This document shows, in pieces, positions 9,024 to 17,963 of a stretch of 64,000 nt of DNA; the first letter of the stretch is position 1, and every line of letters starts with the position of its first letter. The stretch spans positions 248,001 through 312,000 of the forward strand of contig VHIT02000018.1 of the NCBI GenBank assembly GCA_009768925.2, read 5' to 3'. The position numbers were made by a program, and so were the translations under genes. The stretch is from Cryptosporidium bovis (Eukaryota; Apicomplexa; Conoidasida; Eucoccidiorida; Cryptosporidiidae). The notes under the pieces were generated by a model. It did not search any database, was not told the DNA's origin, and worked only from the letters and a program-made list of their open reading frames with translations.

Positions 9024-10352
9024 ATGTTAAAAACAAACGTGTTTTGTGAGGGTACAGAAGAAAAAATGGAGAATATAAATGAATTTGAGAGTAGTAAGAG
9101 TGAGAAAACTCTTCTTGGGACCGTAAATTACTGCAATCAAAATAATGATAATGAAAATAGCAATAGTGAAAAGAGTGAAACAAAGGAGGAAAAATGTGAT
9201 CATATATTAGAAAAAAAGGTTACAGAACTTTTTCCTGCATATATGGAAGATTTAACTAAAACTCCATTGGTATTTGACGAATTTGAATCAACTAAAAATT
9301 TGCTGATGTTATTATCATTTGTGTTTTTTTCCATTGGTGTTATAGATATAATAGTATCAAGATCATACCTTGGCATAGTATCGATATTAACCTCAATGTT
9401 TATATTATTTTTTAGATATGGTCAAAGAAATAGACTTCACTCGTCATTATTTGTTTTGAAGATTATAATGTTAATGTCAATAATAACATGGATATATACA
9501 TCAAGAATAACAAACACTGATGAACTTGACATTCCATTAGTAAAAAAAATATGGCCATTATTTATACTTCAATTTTCATTAATGTTTTTCTTGACACTAT
9601 GGTTACTTTTAATTTTTTTGTCTGGTTATTCTTCAAAATCTCAACAGACATTTTATATTGATGAAAAAGAACACAGAATTAGTTCGAATATGTATTTTTC
9701 ATCAATATCAGTGATTAATTTATACACAATATCAACAGGTCTTGAATTTGGAATATTTTTACTATTCCTCATTGAAGCTTCTTATATTGTTGCTATTATC
9801 CCATTTCTAAGTATATTAACCTCTTATTTATATATAGCAAGTAAATCAAGAAAAGTAATTCAGTATACAGAAATTCTTCTTCCATTTATAATGTTATCAT
9901 ATGTAATAATAAGAGCAATATTTGATTGGGTTGCTCCAAATGAGTACACCTCTAAATTGGGTGCTTTAATGGTTACGAATATGGCTATTAAGCAGGTTAT
10001 TGGATTGTCTATACTTTTTATCCCATTGGTGAATTATTATGATATGCTTAAGAATTGCTCTACAAGCAATATATTTATGGTCATTTCATATAGGCAATTT
10101 AACGTAGATATTGCAAAAGAAGAATCCGAACAGAATGATGTTTTACTAAATCAAGATAATTCAAGTGTCACTCTAGAAATAAGAAATGATAATGTTTCCG
10201 TTGTCTCCATACATTCACAAAATAATAAAAATGTATGTCAAATTGAGCTTACCGATCAACCAAGTCATTCGATTGTAATTGATGATACTCCTGAACCCAA
10301 CATTCCATACGAAGATGGAGAATCTAAAATTAGTTTAAAAATAAACAACTAA
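9024..10352 (+). CDS. Multi-pass membrane protein, unknown
   Basis: 442 residues with about eight hydrophobic segments (approximately 93-111, 115-132, 141-159, 176-200, 227-250, 254-272, 283-303 and 318-338). They are flanked by a charged N-terminal tail (1-85) and an acidic C-terminal tail (about 355-442). There is no signal peptide, so both tails are probably cytosolic if the segment count is even. I recognise no transporter signature; a transporter or a four-plus-four helix scaffold are both possible. The start may be ATG 9024 or the in-frame ATG at 9066 (MENINEFE). It is preceded by the strongest E2F-like site in the window. Confidence 0.8.
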   Translation: MLKTNVFCEGTEEKMENINEFESSKSEKTLLGTVNYCNQNNDNENSNSEKSETKEEKCDHILEKKVTELFPAYMEDLTKTPLVFDEFESTKNLLMLLSFVFFSIGVIDIIVSRSYLGIVSILTSMFILFFRYGQRNRLHSSLFVLKIIMLMSIITWIYTSRITNTDELDIPLVKKIWPLFILQFSLMFFLTLWLLLIFLSGYSSKSQQTFYIDEKEHRISSNMYFSSISVINLYTISTGLEFGIFLLFLIEASYIVAIIPFLSILTSYLYIASKSRKVIQYTEILLPFIMLSYVIIRAIFDWVAPNEYTSKLGALMVTNMAIKQVIGLSILFIPLVNYYDMLKNCSTSNIFMVISYRQFNVDIAKEESEQNDVLLNQDNSSVTLEIRNDNVSVVSIHSQNNKNVCQIELTDQPSHSIVIDDTPEPNIPYEDGESKISLKINN

Positions 10353-11108
10353 TAACAGGAGACTAAAGCGTAATACTTGAAAGAGAAAAAAAACTTAAAT
10401 AAGTAGTTAAATGGATTTATTTGAGAAAAATGTGAAGAAAAACGGCATAGAAAGATAGTTGAAAGTTTTCAATAATGATAATAATTAAAAGGAAATAAAA
10501 AAGCGAATTTTCTTTACTAAATGAAAATTAATATTTTAATTAACATTCATACAAATTATTTACGTAATTAATGTTCCGTGAGTGTATTATATATATTTGT
10601 GCGTATATGTAAATTGAACTCAATAATTAACTTTTTATTTATCAATATTTTTGGTTTGTTTTCTTCTGTTACATTATTTGTTGCTTTTATATCATAATTA
10701 TTAAATATTTTGTGTTTTTTTCTGGAATCTGTTAATAAACAAGGTGTGATTTGCATGCAAAGAACCTTACATGCATTGATACCACATGTACTAGGCGGTA
10801 AACTCACGACCCCACGATATATAACAAATATTTGGTGATACTTATTTACTTAAAGATATAAATAATGTTAAATAAACTAAATAAATCTTATGATATTAGT
10901 GTTTAGATGTTAGTGTAGAAGTGAATATTGTTAGTGGCCGAACAAAAGTTTCATTTTTAAGTAGGTGATTACTATTATAGCTATATGTGTGAAGTTTAAA
11001 GTAAGGAAATAATAAAAATTGAATTTATTGTCATTATCATTGGTAATAGCAATAAAAGTGAGAATATTAAACTTTGGGAATAAGTAATTGAACAAAATAA
11101 TATAACAA
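10353..11108. other. Intergenic upstream of RCC1 gene
   Basis: About 750 bases of AT-rich DNA. The only notable sequence is a 12-base palindrome with a GCATGC core (10750-10761). No gene seen. Confidence 0.45.
10750..10761. promoter_or_regulatory. TTTGCATGCAAA palindrome, AP2-like site
   Basis: A perfect 12-base palindrome around GCATGC, about 350 bp upstream of the RCC1-repeat gene. GCATGC/TGCATGCA is a known ApiAP2 target core. Binding here is inferred. Confidence 0.4.
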
Positions 11109-14100
11109 ATGGTGATAATGAAAAGAATGTTTAAAAAGTGGAGTAGCAAGGCAGAAAATGTAAGTCCAAATAAAAATAAGTCAAAAAATTCGGAGGGTTC
11201 GGAAATATGTAAGCAGGAAAATTATAATAGAATTGATAATGATGAAGTAGAGAAGAATATATATAAATTAAACTTTGAGGTTCCAAAAGTTTTGGAATAC
11301 TTTCCAGAAATATATACAAACAAAGCATTGAACAAGGAATCTTATAATGGGGGAGGTGTGGGACATTTAATTTGTGGTACTATATCTTCATATTTTGAGG
11401 ATACATGGAAAAGAAATATGAATGATTATAGAAGAAATGTACTTAATATATATGACGATAGGAGTAAAAGTATGGAATATGGTATGGAATTTGGATATGA
11501 AAATGGAATGGGATCTAGAACAAGTTCTTATTATGGATTTGGTGTTGCATCTAGGACAGGATCTTTTTCTGGATTAAAAACGGTAATTAGAGATGAAAGC
11601 AAAAATCCAAAAGATTCAGACATTGGATCAAAATTGGGAATATATTTGAAAAGGGAATGGCATAGATTGTGGTTAGTTAGGAGTTTTTTGGCTTTTTGCT
11701 GGGAAAATTATCTAGAAGATTTGTTGGAATTTAATAGTTCAAAGAGAAAACACTATTTAAGTCTTCCATGTTATGGGACAAATTTAACAGATCTAAAAAA
11801 AATACCACTTGGTGAAATAATATGTATTGTAATAAGCAGTAGCTTAATATTCACAATGAATGATAAAAAGTTCCAGGTTCCATTTTCCACAGTTCAGGGG
11901 AAAATAATAAACAAAATAACACTGCGTGTAAATAAGAAAATGCACTGGAAAACTCCTCCTCCTGGCTCAGTTGCTAAATTCAGAATACATGGAAATGACA
12001 AATCAGAATTAATAGATATCTATATGTCTTTGAATATAGATGAACCAGAATTGCTTTGGAGAAAGGCATTACCTGAAAGCATTCCGGATGATTTTAATAA
12101 TTTGTATATAATATCTTCTTGTGTAAGAGTGTTAAGAAAAGGCGAAGTAGGTGAATTTATAATTAACAAAAATTCAAATGAAAATGTTGAATTGGTACTT
12201 GAATTATTAGATTGGTATCATGAAACGAGTGTGGACTTGATATACGATAACAATAAAAAAGCTAAATGTAAATATTTTGTGTTGAATAGTGCAAATGGAA
12301 TAACAGATAAAGAAGATTTAGATAATGACAATGTTGAATACTGTATTACATCAAGTGAGAAAAAGGAAAAGGCAGTTTTTCTAACAAAAAATAGCATAAT
12401 AACGAAGAAAGATGTAGGGTCTAGATTAATAAATGCGGTACTGGAAAAAAATAACAGGGTTGTTGTATATCTTACTAGTGAATTACTAACTGCCGAGTTA
12501 AGTACACTCAAAAAGTCTTTTGGAACAAATAAACTGATTATTGCTTTTGGAAATGCATTAACTGGGATACTTACAGGAAAAAAGAGGTATTTCTTCCACT
12601 TGGAAAGGAAAAACAAAAAGCAACGGTTATGTAGAGGTGATTCTTTATCGATAAAGCCAAATATGTTGTTATTAAATCATATTACAAATAGCAAGATACA
12701 CTTCAAATGTAGACTGAAGTTGTTAGATGATTTAAGAAAATTTGGCGAGTTGGTTCTATCTAAGATTGATATTCAACAAGGCCAAACAATGATTGTTGAG
12801 GATGTGTTATTTAAAGAACTGAGTGATAATAATACTGGATTAGTTGAAAATTTAAAAATTAATTTCGAGAAAGAGATATTTTCAAAAAATCTATTTAAAA
12901 TACCATTTATATTACTTGAACATCAGAAAGAATATGAAGACGATAAAGGAAATGAAATTACAAAAAATCTAATTTATTTTATATCTCCTTGCATAAAGAC
13001 TGAGAGCGAATTGCTTCATTATACACTTCTTGAAAAACTCGTATCTTATTCAAGAGAAGATAATAGAACGTTTAGTATTAACTTGCTGGATGAGAACGAT
13101 TTAATGCTAAATAATTCACTTGGTAGTAACAGCGAAGGTGAAATCATGGGAATGTCTCACTACATCAAGGGAATAAGTATGATTAGAGAAATTGGAGGTT
13201 TTAAATTTGAGATTCCTCAAAATAAAGTTGAGGAGTTAAGTGACAATCACAAACAACTAAGGTTTTTGAATGAAGAAATTCAGGAAATAAGTAATAATAT
13301 TGATGGTGGAAATGGATTCTTTAATTATTTAATAAGAACTTGTTTTTATTTGTTCTCAAATTACAAAAATAACAGGAATGACAATACTAAAGGTGATAAT
13401 CAAGGGAATGACAACTTAGTTAGCGATGAAGTTTATACAAGTGACAATGAAAATGTACAAATTGAATTTTCGGACCACTTTGATTATCTTGAACTCCAAA
13501 GATTGATACGTTCAGAGACAAGAAAAAGAAGCAATTCATATTATAAGTGTTTAGGGATAATTACAGAAGTATTGTTAGACATAAATATAAATATGAAGAT
13601 AGGTTCAGACTCACTAACAGAATTTATATTAATAATTGGGGAAAGCATGAGACACATATCTGGATTTGGTGTGATACTAAATTACGTGTTAACATGGATA
13701 ATTATTGAGATATATAACTATAAAATCTGTCAGGTCAATTTACATGAAAATGATATGTGTGATCTATTTACTATACATAGAATATGCAGAGAATTTATAA
13801 AGAATCATAAAAATGATATAGTTACAAACATACTAGGAAAAATATCAAGTATATATTTGGAATTTGGGATACTTAAAACAGATTTGCCATTGAAAAACGA
13901 ATTGGAAATGGAATTTGAATGCAATAACAAGTCTCTTGAAAGCAGTGAACTATCAGAGCGTTTTTTTAAATTAATAATCGAATACGACATATTTGAGAGA
14001 TTATCTTTATTAATCTTAGGTCCAGTTTCAAAAAAAATAGTGGAGGATGGAAAAAATGAGTACTATAACTTACTAAAGTGCAACCCGAATTACGGTTTTT

Positions 14101-15836
14101 TCTCAATAGGAAATAATTTAAATGGAGTTTTAGGAATTGGTATGCCAAAACACGACTTATTTACGTTATTGGAATGCAAATTATACCCAAATTTGGAAAG
14201 AATTAATTTAATTTATCGTCAAAAAGGACAAGAAAGTGATTATATTAACAAAGTTATGCAAAGAATTGTATTTAAAGATAATTTTTATTTTGAAAGTGGG
14301 ATTTATTCAATTCAATATGGAACAGATCACATGTTGGTTTTAAGAAAAAATGGTACACTTTTTTCTTGGGGAAGCAATAAATATGGTCAATGTTGCCAGA
14401 AAAAAAAGTTAAAAGGAACGAAAATCTTGTTAAGTAATGATAACAGCAAGTATGGGAGTGATGTTGAGGAGATAATGTTTGAAAAAAGAATGGAGGAGTA
14501 TGACAATATTGTTCCATTACCAGAGGAGGTTTCATTCTTTTCAAACTTTGGTGATAGAATAAGCATTTCGAAGATATCTTGTGGTTCTAATTTCTCACTA
14601 GCATTAGATACAAAAGGTAATCTTTATTCTTGGGGACAAGGAAAGGACGGATGCTTGGGGACGGGATCTTTAGAGGATTCATTTGTTCCTAAGAGAATAG
14701 AATCAGGGTTTAAAAATAAAATAAAATCAATCACATCTGGAATGTTCCACTGTGGAGCTATTGATAACGAGTCTCAGCTATATGTTTGGGGTTCAAATGA
14801 GTGTGGGCAACTTGGAATTCAACATCCCCAAGGTAAAGAAAAGGTTATATCCACCCCATTAAAGTTGAATATTGGGCTTATTAACTTTAATGAATACTAT
14901 TCATCCTCTTTGGATGCCAAAGTGATAATTAAAAAAAGTGAAGAAGATGTTAAAAAATGTCTACTAGAGGAATGTGGTGACAATAATACGTCATTTGAGG
15001 GGATTATTGTTAAGTGGAAAGAGTTATCTTTTGGAGAGGTACATTCAATTGGATTAGATACAAATGGGTGCATCTGGGTTTGGGGTCAAAATAATTTTAA
15101 ACAATTAACAAAAATACCTGAAATTTTGTCTTTGGAGTTTATTTTAGATGGATGGGAAAGAAAGATGACTTTAATGAAAAGAAGTGAAAGCAATATAGGA
15201 AGCGAACAAGTAAATAGTGCGTTTATAAACTTTCCAACTCCGCTAATTTCAACAAAAAAACAGAAAATCTTTGACTCAAAGAAAATAGATAAAATATTCT
15301 CTGGAAGTACTTGTTGTTGTGCAATAGATCATGAAGGGAAACCTTGGATATGGGGACTTACTTTCTCTGGAGTTGAAGGGCATATGAATAACTACTATTC
15401 GTCTTCATTTTTTGATAGAAGATCAAGTTTAACCGGAAAATCTAAGAAACAGGAAAAGAGTATTGAATTTAAGGAGATAGAGTTACCAGTGAGAATTTTT
15501 AGAAATATGACAAATGATGATGATTCAATAAAGTTAATCAAATTCGGAAAAGGAAACAACAACTTCTCCATGGTCAGTAGGTACGGGAGGTGTTACCTTT
15601 GGTTGGAAAATCAGAATCTTGTTACAAACCAAATGAAGTTTTCAAACCGACATAATTGTTATGTTTTAAATGATACTATAGAACAAACGAATGAAAAAAA
15701 AAACGGAAAAGTATTTAACATTGGGGATCAAATATTTACAAATGGTCTATTTTCAAACGGTGTCCAGCATATACAAGATATTGCTCTTTTGAGTGACAGT
15801 ATTGTATTTTTATCCAAAGGAAAATCTAGACCATAA
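11109..15836 (+). CDS. Large RCC1-repeat protein
   Basis: 1575 residues. The C-terminal third carries RCC1-type blades, recognised by the repeated (L/I)xxWGxNxxGQL core. These are LFSWGSNKYGQ (about 1084), LYSWGQGKDGCLG (about 1171), LYVWGSNECGQLG (about 1224), IWVWGQNNFKQL (about 1321), PWIWGLTFSGVEG (about 1411) and a decayed CYLWLENQ (about 1494). Together with GVLGIGMP near 1010 they would close a seven-bladed propeller. The first 1000 residues are not recognised; they include a Tyr/Gly/Ser-rich patch (about 122-160) and helical regions. RCC1 propellers act as Ran exchange factors or as binding scaffolds. The long insertions between blades and the huge N-terminal part argue against this being the canonical Ran-GEF. 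It ends 140 bases before the ATG of the next gene on the same strand. Confidence 0.85.
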   Translation: MVIMKRMFKKWSSKAENVSPNKNKSKNSEGSEICKQENYNRIDNDEVEKNIYKLNFEVPKVLEYFPEIYTNKALNKESYNGGGVGHLICGTISSYFEDTWKRNMNDYRRNVLNIYDDRSKSMEYGMEFGYENGMGSRTSSYYGFGVASRTGSFSGLKTVIRDESKNPKDSDIGSKLGIYLKREWHRLWLVRSFLAFCWENYLEDLLEFNSSKRKHYLSLPCYGTNLTDLKKIPLGEIICIVISSSLIFTMNDKKFQVPFSTVQGKIINKITLRVNKKMHWKTPPPGSVAKFRIHGNDKSELIDIYMSLNIDEPELLWRKALPESIPDDFNNLYIISSCVRVLRKGEVGEFIINKNSNENVELVLELLDWYHETSVDLIYDNNKKAKCKYFVLNSANGITDKEDLDNDNVEYCITSSEKKEKAVFLTKNSIITKKDVGSRLINAVLEKNNRVVVYLTSELLTAELSTLKKSFGTNKLIIAFGNALTGILTGKKRYFFHLERKNKKQRLCRGDSLSIKPNMLLLNHITNSKIHFKCRLKLLDDLRKFGELVLSKIDIQQGQTMIVEDVLFKELSDNNTGLVENLKINFEKEIFSKNLFKIPFILLEHQKEYEDDKGNEITKNLIYFISPCIKTESELLHYTLLEKLVSYSREDNRTFSINLLDENDLMLNNSLGSNSEGEIMGMSHYIKGISMIREIGGFKFEIPQNKVEELSDNHKQLRFLNEEIQEISNNIDGGNGFFNYLIRTCFYLFSNYKNNRNDNTKGDNQGNDNLVSDEVYTSDNENVQIEFSDHFDYLELQRLIRSETRKRSNSYYKCLGIITEVLLDININMKIGSDSLTEFILIIGESMRHISGFGVILNYVLTWIIIEIYNYKICQVNLHENDMCDLFTIHRICREFIKNHKNDIVTNILGKISSIYLEFGILKTDLPLKNELEMEFECNNKSLESSELSERFFKLIIEYDIFERLSLLILGPVSKKIVEDGKNEYYNLLKCNPNYGFFSIGNNLNGVLGIGMPKHDLFTLLECKLYPNLERINLIYRQKGQESDYINKVMQRIVFKDNFYFESGIYSIQYGTDHMLVLRKNGTLFSWGSNKYGQCCQKKKLKGTKILLSNDNSKYGSDVEEIMFEKRMEEYDNIVPLPEEVSFFSNFGDRISISKISCGSNFSLALDTKGNLYSWGQGKDGCLGTGSLEDSFVPKRIESGFKNKIKSITSGMFHCGAIDNESQLYVWGSNECGQLGIQHPQGKEKVISTPLKLNIGLINFNEYYSSSLDAKVIIKKSEEDVKKCLLEECGDNNTSFEGIIVKWKELSFGEVHSIGLDTNGCIWVWGQNNFKQLTKIPEILSLEFILDGWERKMTLMKRSESNIGSEQVNSAFINFPTPLISTKKQKIFDSKKIDKIFSGSTCCCAIDHEGKPWIWGLTFSGVEGHMNNYYSSSFFDRRSSLTGKSKKQEKSIEFKEIELPVRIFRNMTNDDDSIKLIKFGKGNNNFSMVSRYGRCYLWLENQNLVTNQMKFSNRHNCYVLNDTIEQTNEKKNGKVFNIGDQIFTNGLFSNGVQHIQDIALLSDSIVFLSKGKSRP

Positions 15837-15859
15837 TTAATGTGATACCATATAATTTA

Positions 15860-15866
15860 GGCGGGC
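15860..15866 (+). promoter_or_regulatory. GGCGGGC E2F-like site in short spacer
   Basis: An E2F-like heptamer in the 140-base spacer between the RCC1 gene and the RPAP3-like gene, about 110 bp upstream of the latter's ATG. The spacer is so short that it must act as both terminator and promoter. Confidence 0.35.
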
Positions 15867-15976
15867 ACCTGTTTTTTAAATGTTTGGTTAATATATTGTC
15901 ATTTGTGATTTGAAGGAAGAGTAGTGGATAATTTGATGTAGTATGTATAAGTGATGATATAAACTTGTTTTTGAAA

Positions 15977-17482
15977 ATGGAAGAATTTCACAGAATTCCA
16001 ATAATAATAAGATACGACATGAGTGATGATGATGAAAGTGGAGATATTGGGAATGGAGGAAAAAGAGTGGGCCTATTGGGAGGAGTGTTAAGCATGGCGG
16101 AGAGGATGGCAAATAAATCAGGAGTGGATCTAAAGGGTGAGATTATTGAAAAAGGCAATAGGAAGGGAAAAGAAGTAGAAAATGGTTATGTTATGGATTA
16201 TGAAGGATGCGATCCATTTGATTTGGTTGAAAGATTAAAAGAGGAAGGATGCAAATATTATGAAAAAAAGCAATATGACTTGGCACTGAAGGAGTACTTA
16301 AAGGCAAAAAGTGTTTTAGAGATAGAAATAAAAATTCTGAACAGTGAAAAAGGTGTACTTGGTAGCTTTAATGTGGAAAAGCAAGTTGATTATCTGTTGA
16401 GTATGTTTGTTTTAGAAAGTAATTGCATTGCCTGTTATATTGGAAAGAAAGACTATAATAGGTCTATTGTTGAGTCTAAGAGAGTTTTAAGTGATATGTC
16501 ATTGAAGGAACAATATTTTAACAAAATGAATATTAAACTTTCAACATTGTGGAGAAATATTGAAAATAAAATATTATATAGACGTTCAATGTCATTATTT
16601 AGTTTATATGGGAATGATAGACACAGAAGAAATGAGAAAATTGAATCTTTTGAATTAGTAAGTCGGGTTTATTACTATTACAATAAGGAGTTAATGGTCG
16701 AACCTCCAAAAGAAATACTAATGTTGTATTTAAATTTGAAGGACATAGTAGAGTCTTATAACAGTGAGGAAAAAACCACTTATGATAACCATAAGGAAAC
16801 TTATAAAGAATTACCTAAGAATGAAAAACAAAGTGATTACTTAAGACTTTATATTGAAGCTTATTATAATGGGAATGATCAGGAAATTGGATGTAATAAC
16901 ATTGATTTCAAGGTTCCAGAACCTCCAATTGAGATTATAAGCAAATTACCCTATAATACAAACGTGGATTTCATAAGAATATGGCAAAACATTTTGCATA
17001 ATGATCAATGGATCGATTACTATATCATATATAGGAAAACGGGAACTGAATGTGGATTAGCAATTGAAGACAATACAAAAGTGAACGTGAAGGGTTGCGT
17101 TTTTGAAAAAGTGGACAAACTTTTTGAGAAAACAGAGTTGGAGCCTGTGATACTTGAAAAAATAATCGAACGTATATCAGCAATACTCGAAAAGGTAGTT
17201 GAAATTTCAATTGAGACTGATTTAGAAAAACAAAAAGACAATACAATAATTGTTAGACAAGCAATGTTTCTTGATAATATACTAGGTTTAGTTAAAAAGT
17301 TAACAAAAATACATAAATTTGACTTCACGTTAATGATGATGCCTAAAAGCAGTGATTTTAATATCTTGGAGAAATTAGTTATTTGCTCAAAAAGATTACC
17401 TAGTGGAGTAGATAAAACCAATCTTGAAAGTGATATTAAATCCTTTGTTAATTCACTAAAGAACATTAACGTTGTGTTTTAA
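15977..17482 (+). CDS. RPAP3-like TPR co-chaperone
   Basis: The first in-frame ATG is 15977 (MEEFHRIP), giving 501 residues. A TPR-like segment lies at about 78-150 (LKEEGCKYYEKKQYDLALKE is a typical TPR helix pair). A C-terminal domain at about 310-475 fits the RPAP3 C-terminal (Monad/RUVBL-binding) fold: DFIRIWQNIL, then LFEKTELEPVILEKIIERI, then NILGLVKKLTKIHKFDF and an LMMMP segment. RPAP3 works in the R2TP/Hsp90 complex that assembles RNA polymerases, snoRNPs and PIKKs. The similarity is by pattern only. SPAG1 or another dynein-assembly TPR protein shares this architecture, but few relatives with motile cilia would be expected here, so R2TP is favoured. Only one or two TPRs are evident, fewer than in animal RPAP3. 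Confidence 0.55.
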   Translation: MEEFHRIPIIIRYDMSDDDESGDIGNGGKRVGLLGGVLSMAERMANKSGVDLKGEIIEKGNRKGKEVENGYVMDYEGCDPFDLVERLKEEGCKYYEKKQYDLALKEYLKAKSVLEIEIKILNSEKGVLGSFNVEKQVDYLLSMFVLESNCIACYIGKKDYNRSIVESKRVLSDMSLKEQYFNKMNIKLSTLWRNIENKILYRRSMSLFSLYGNDRHRRNEKIESFELVSRVYYYYNKELMVEPPKEILMLYLNLKDIVESYNSEEKTTYDNHKETYKELPKNEKQSDYLRLYIEAYYNGNDQEIGCNNIDFKVPEPPIEIISKLPYNTNVDFIRIWQNILHNDQWIDYYIIYRKTGTECGLAIEDNTKVNVKGCVFEKVDKLFEKTELEPVILEKIIERISAILEKVVEISIETDLEKQKDNTIIVRQAMFLDNILGLVKKLTKIHKFDFTLMMMPKSSDFNILEKLVICSKRLPSGVDKTNLESDIKSFVNSLKNINVVF

Positions 17483-17963
17483 CACCAATTTTGAGATGGC
17501 GGGCCTTTGTAATTAATGCTTGAACTAATACTAAAACAATATATTTAGATCACGAGTCCAAGTACTGTCTAGTAGAAAAAAGCAGATCTAAAAACAATAT
17601 TAAAATAGGAATTTGTCACAGGTTTAAAGAGGTGAGGAATAAAGTTGTGTTATTTAGGGGAATTTATTTGCTACAAGGAATTTGCAATTAAACATTTTTT
17701 ACGTTATATCGTTACTTATTTAAATTCCTAAGTAAACATAACATATTAAAGCAAGACTTTTGTAATTACGCGACTTGATCAGATTTATAGATTTCTGGGT
17801 TCTATATATTGGATCTGAATATATTGAGTTATACATTTTGGTTTTGGTAATCCTATATTATTTTTAACCACAACAGTCCTGTGAGTTTTCGTATATCAAG
17901 CTGCAATATATTGGAATTTTTATTAAGACAGGATATCATATATTGTGATAGATTTACTTAAGG
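17483..17963. other. Intergenic with GGCGGGCC
   Basis: About 480 bases. A GGCGGGCC element sits at 17498-17505, only 16 bases after the stop of the upstream gene. The rest is AT-rich with no gene. Confidence 0.4.
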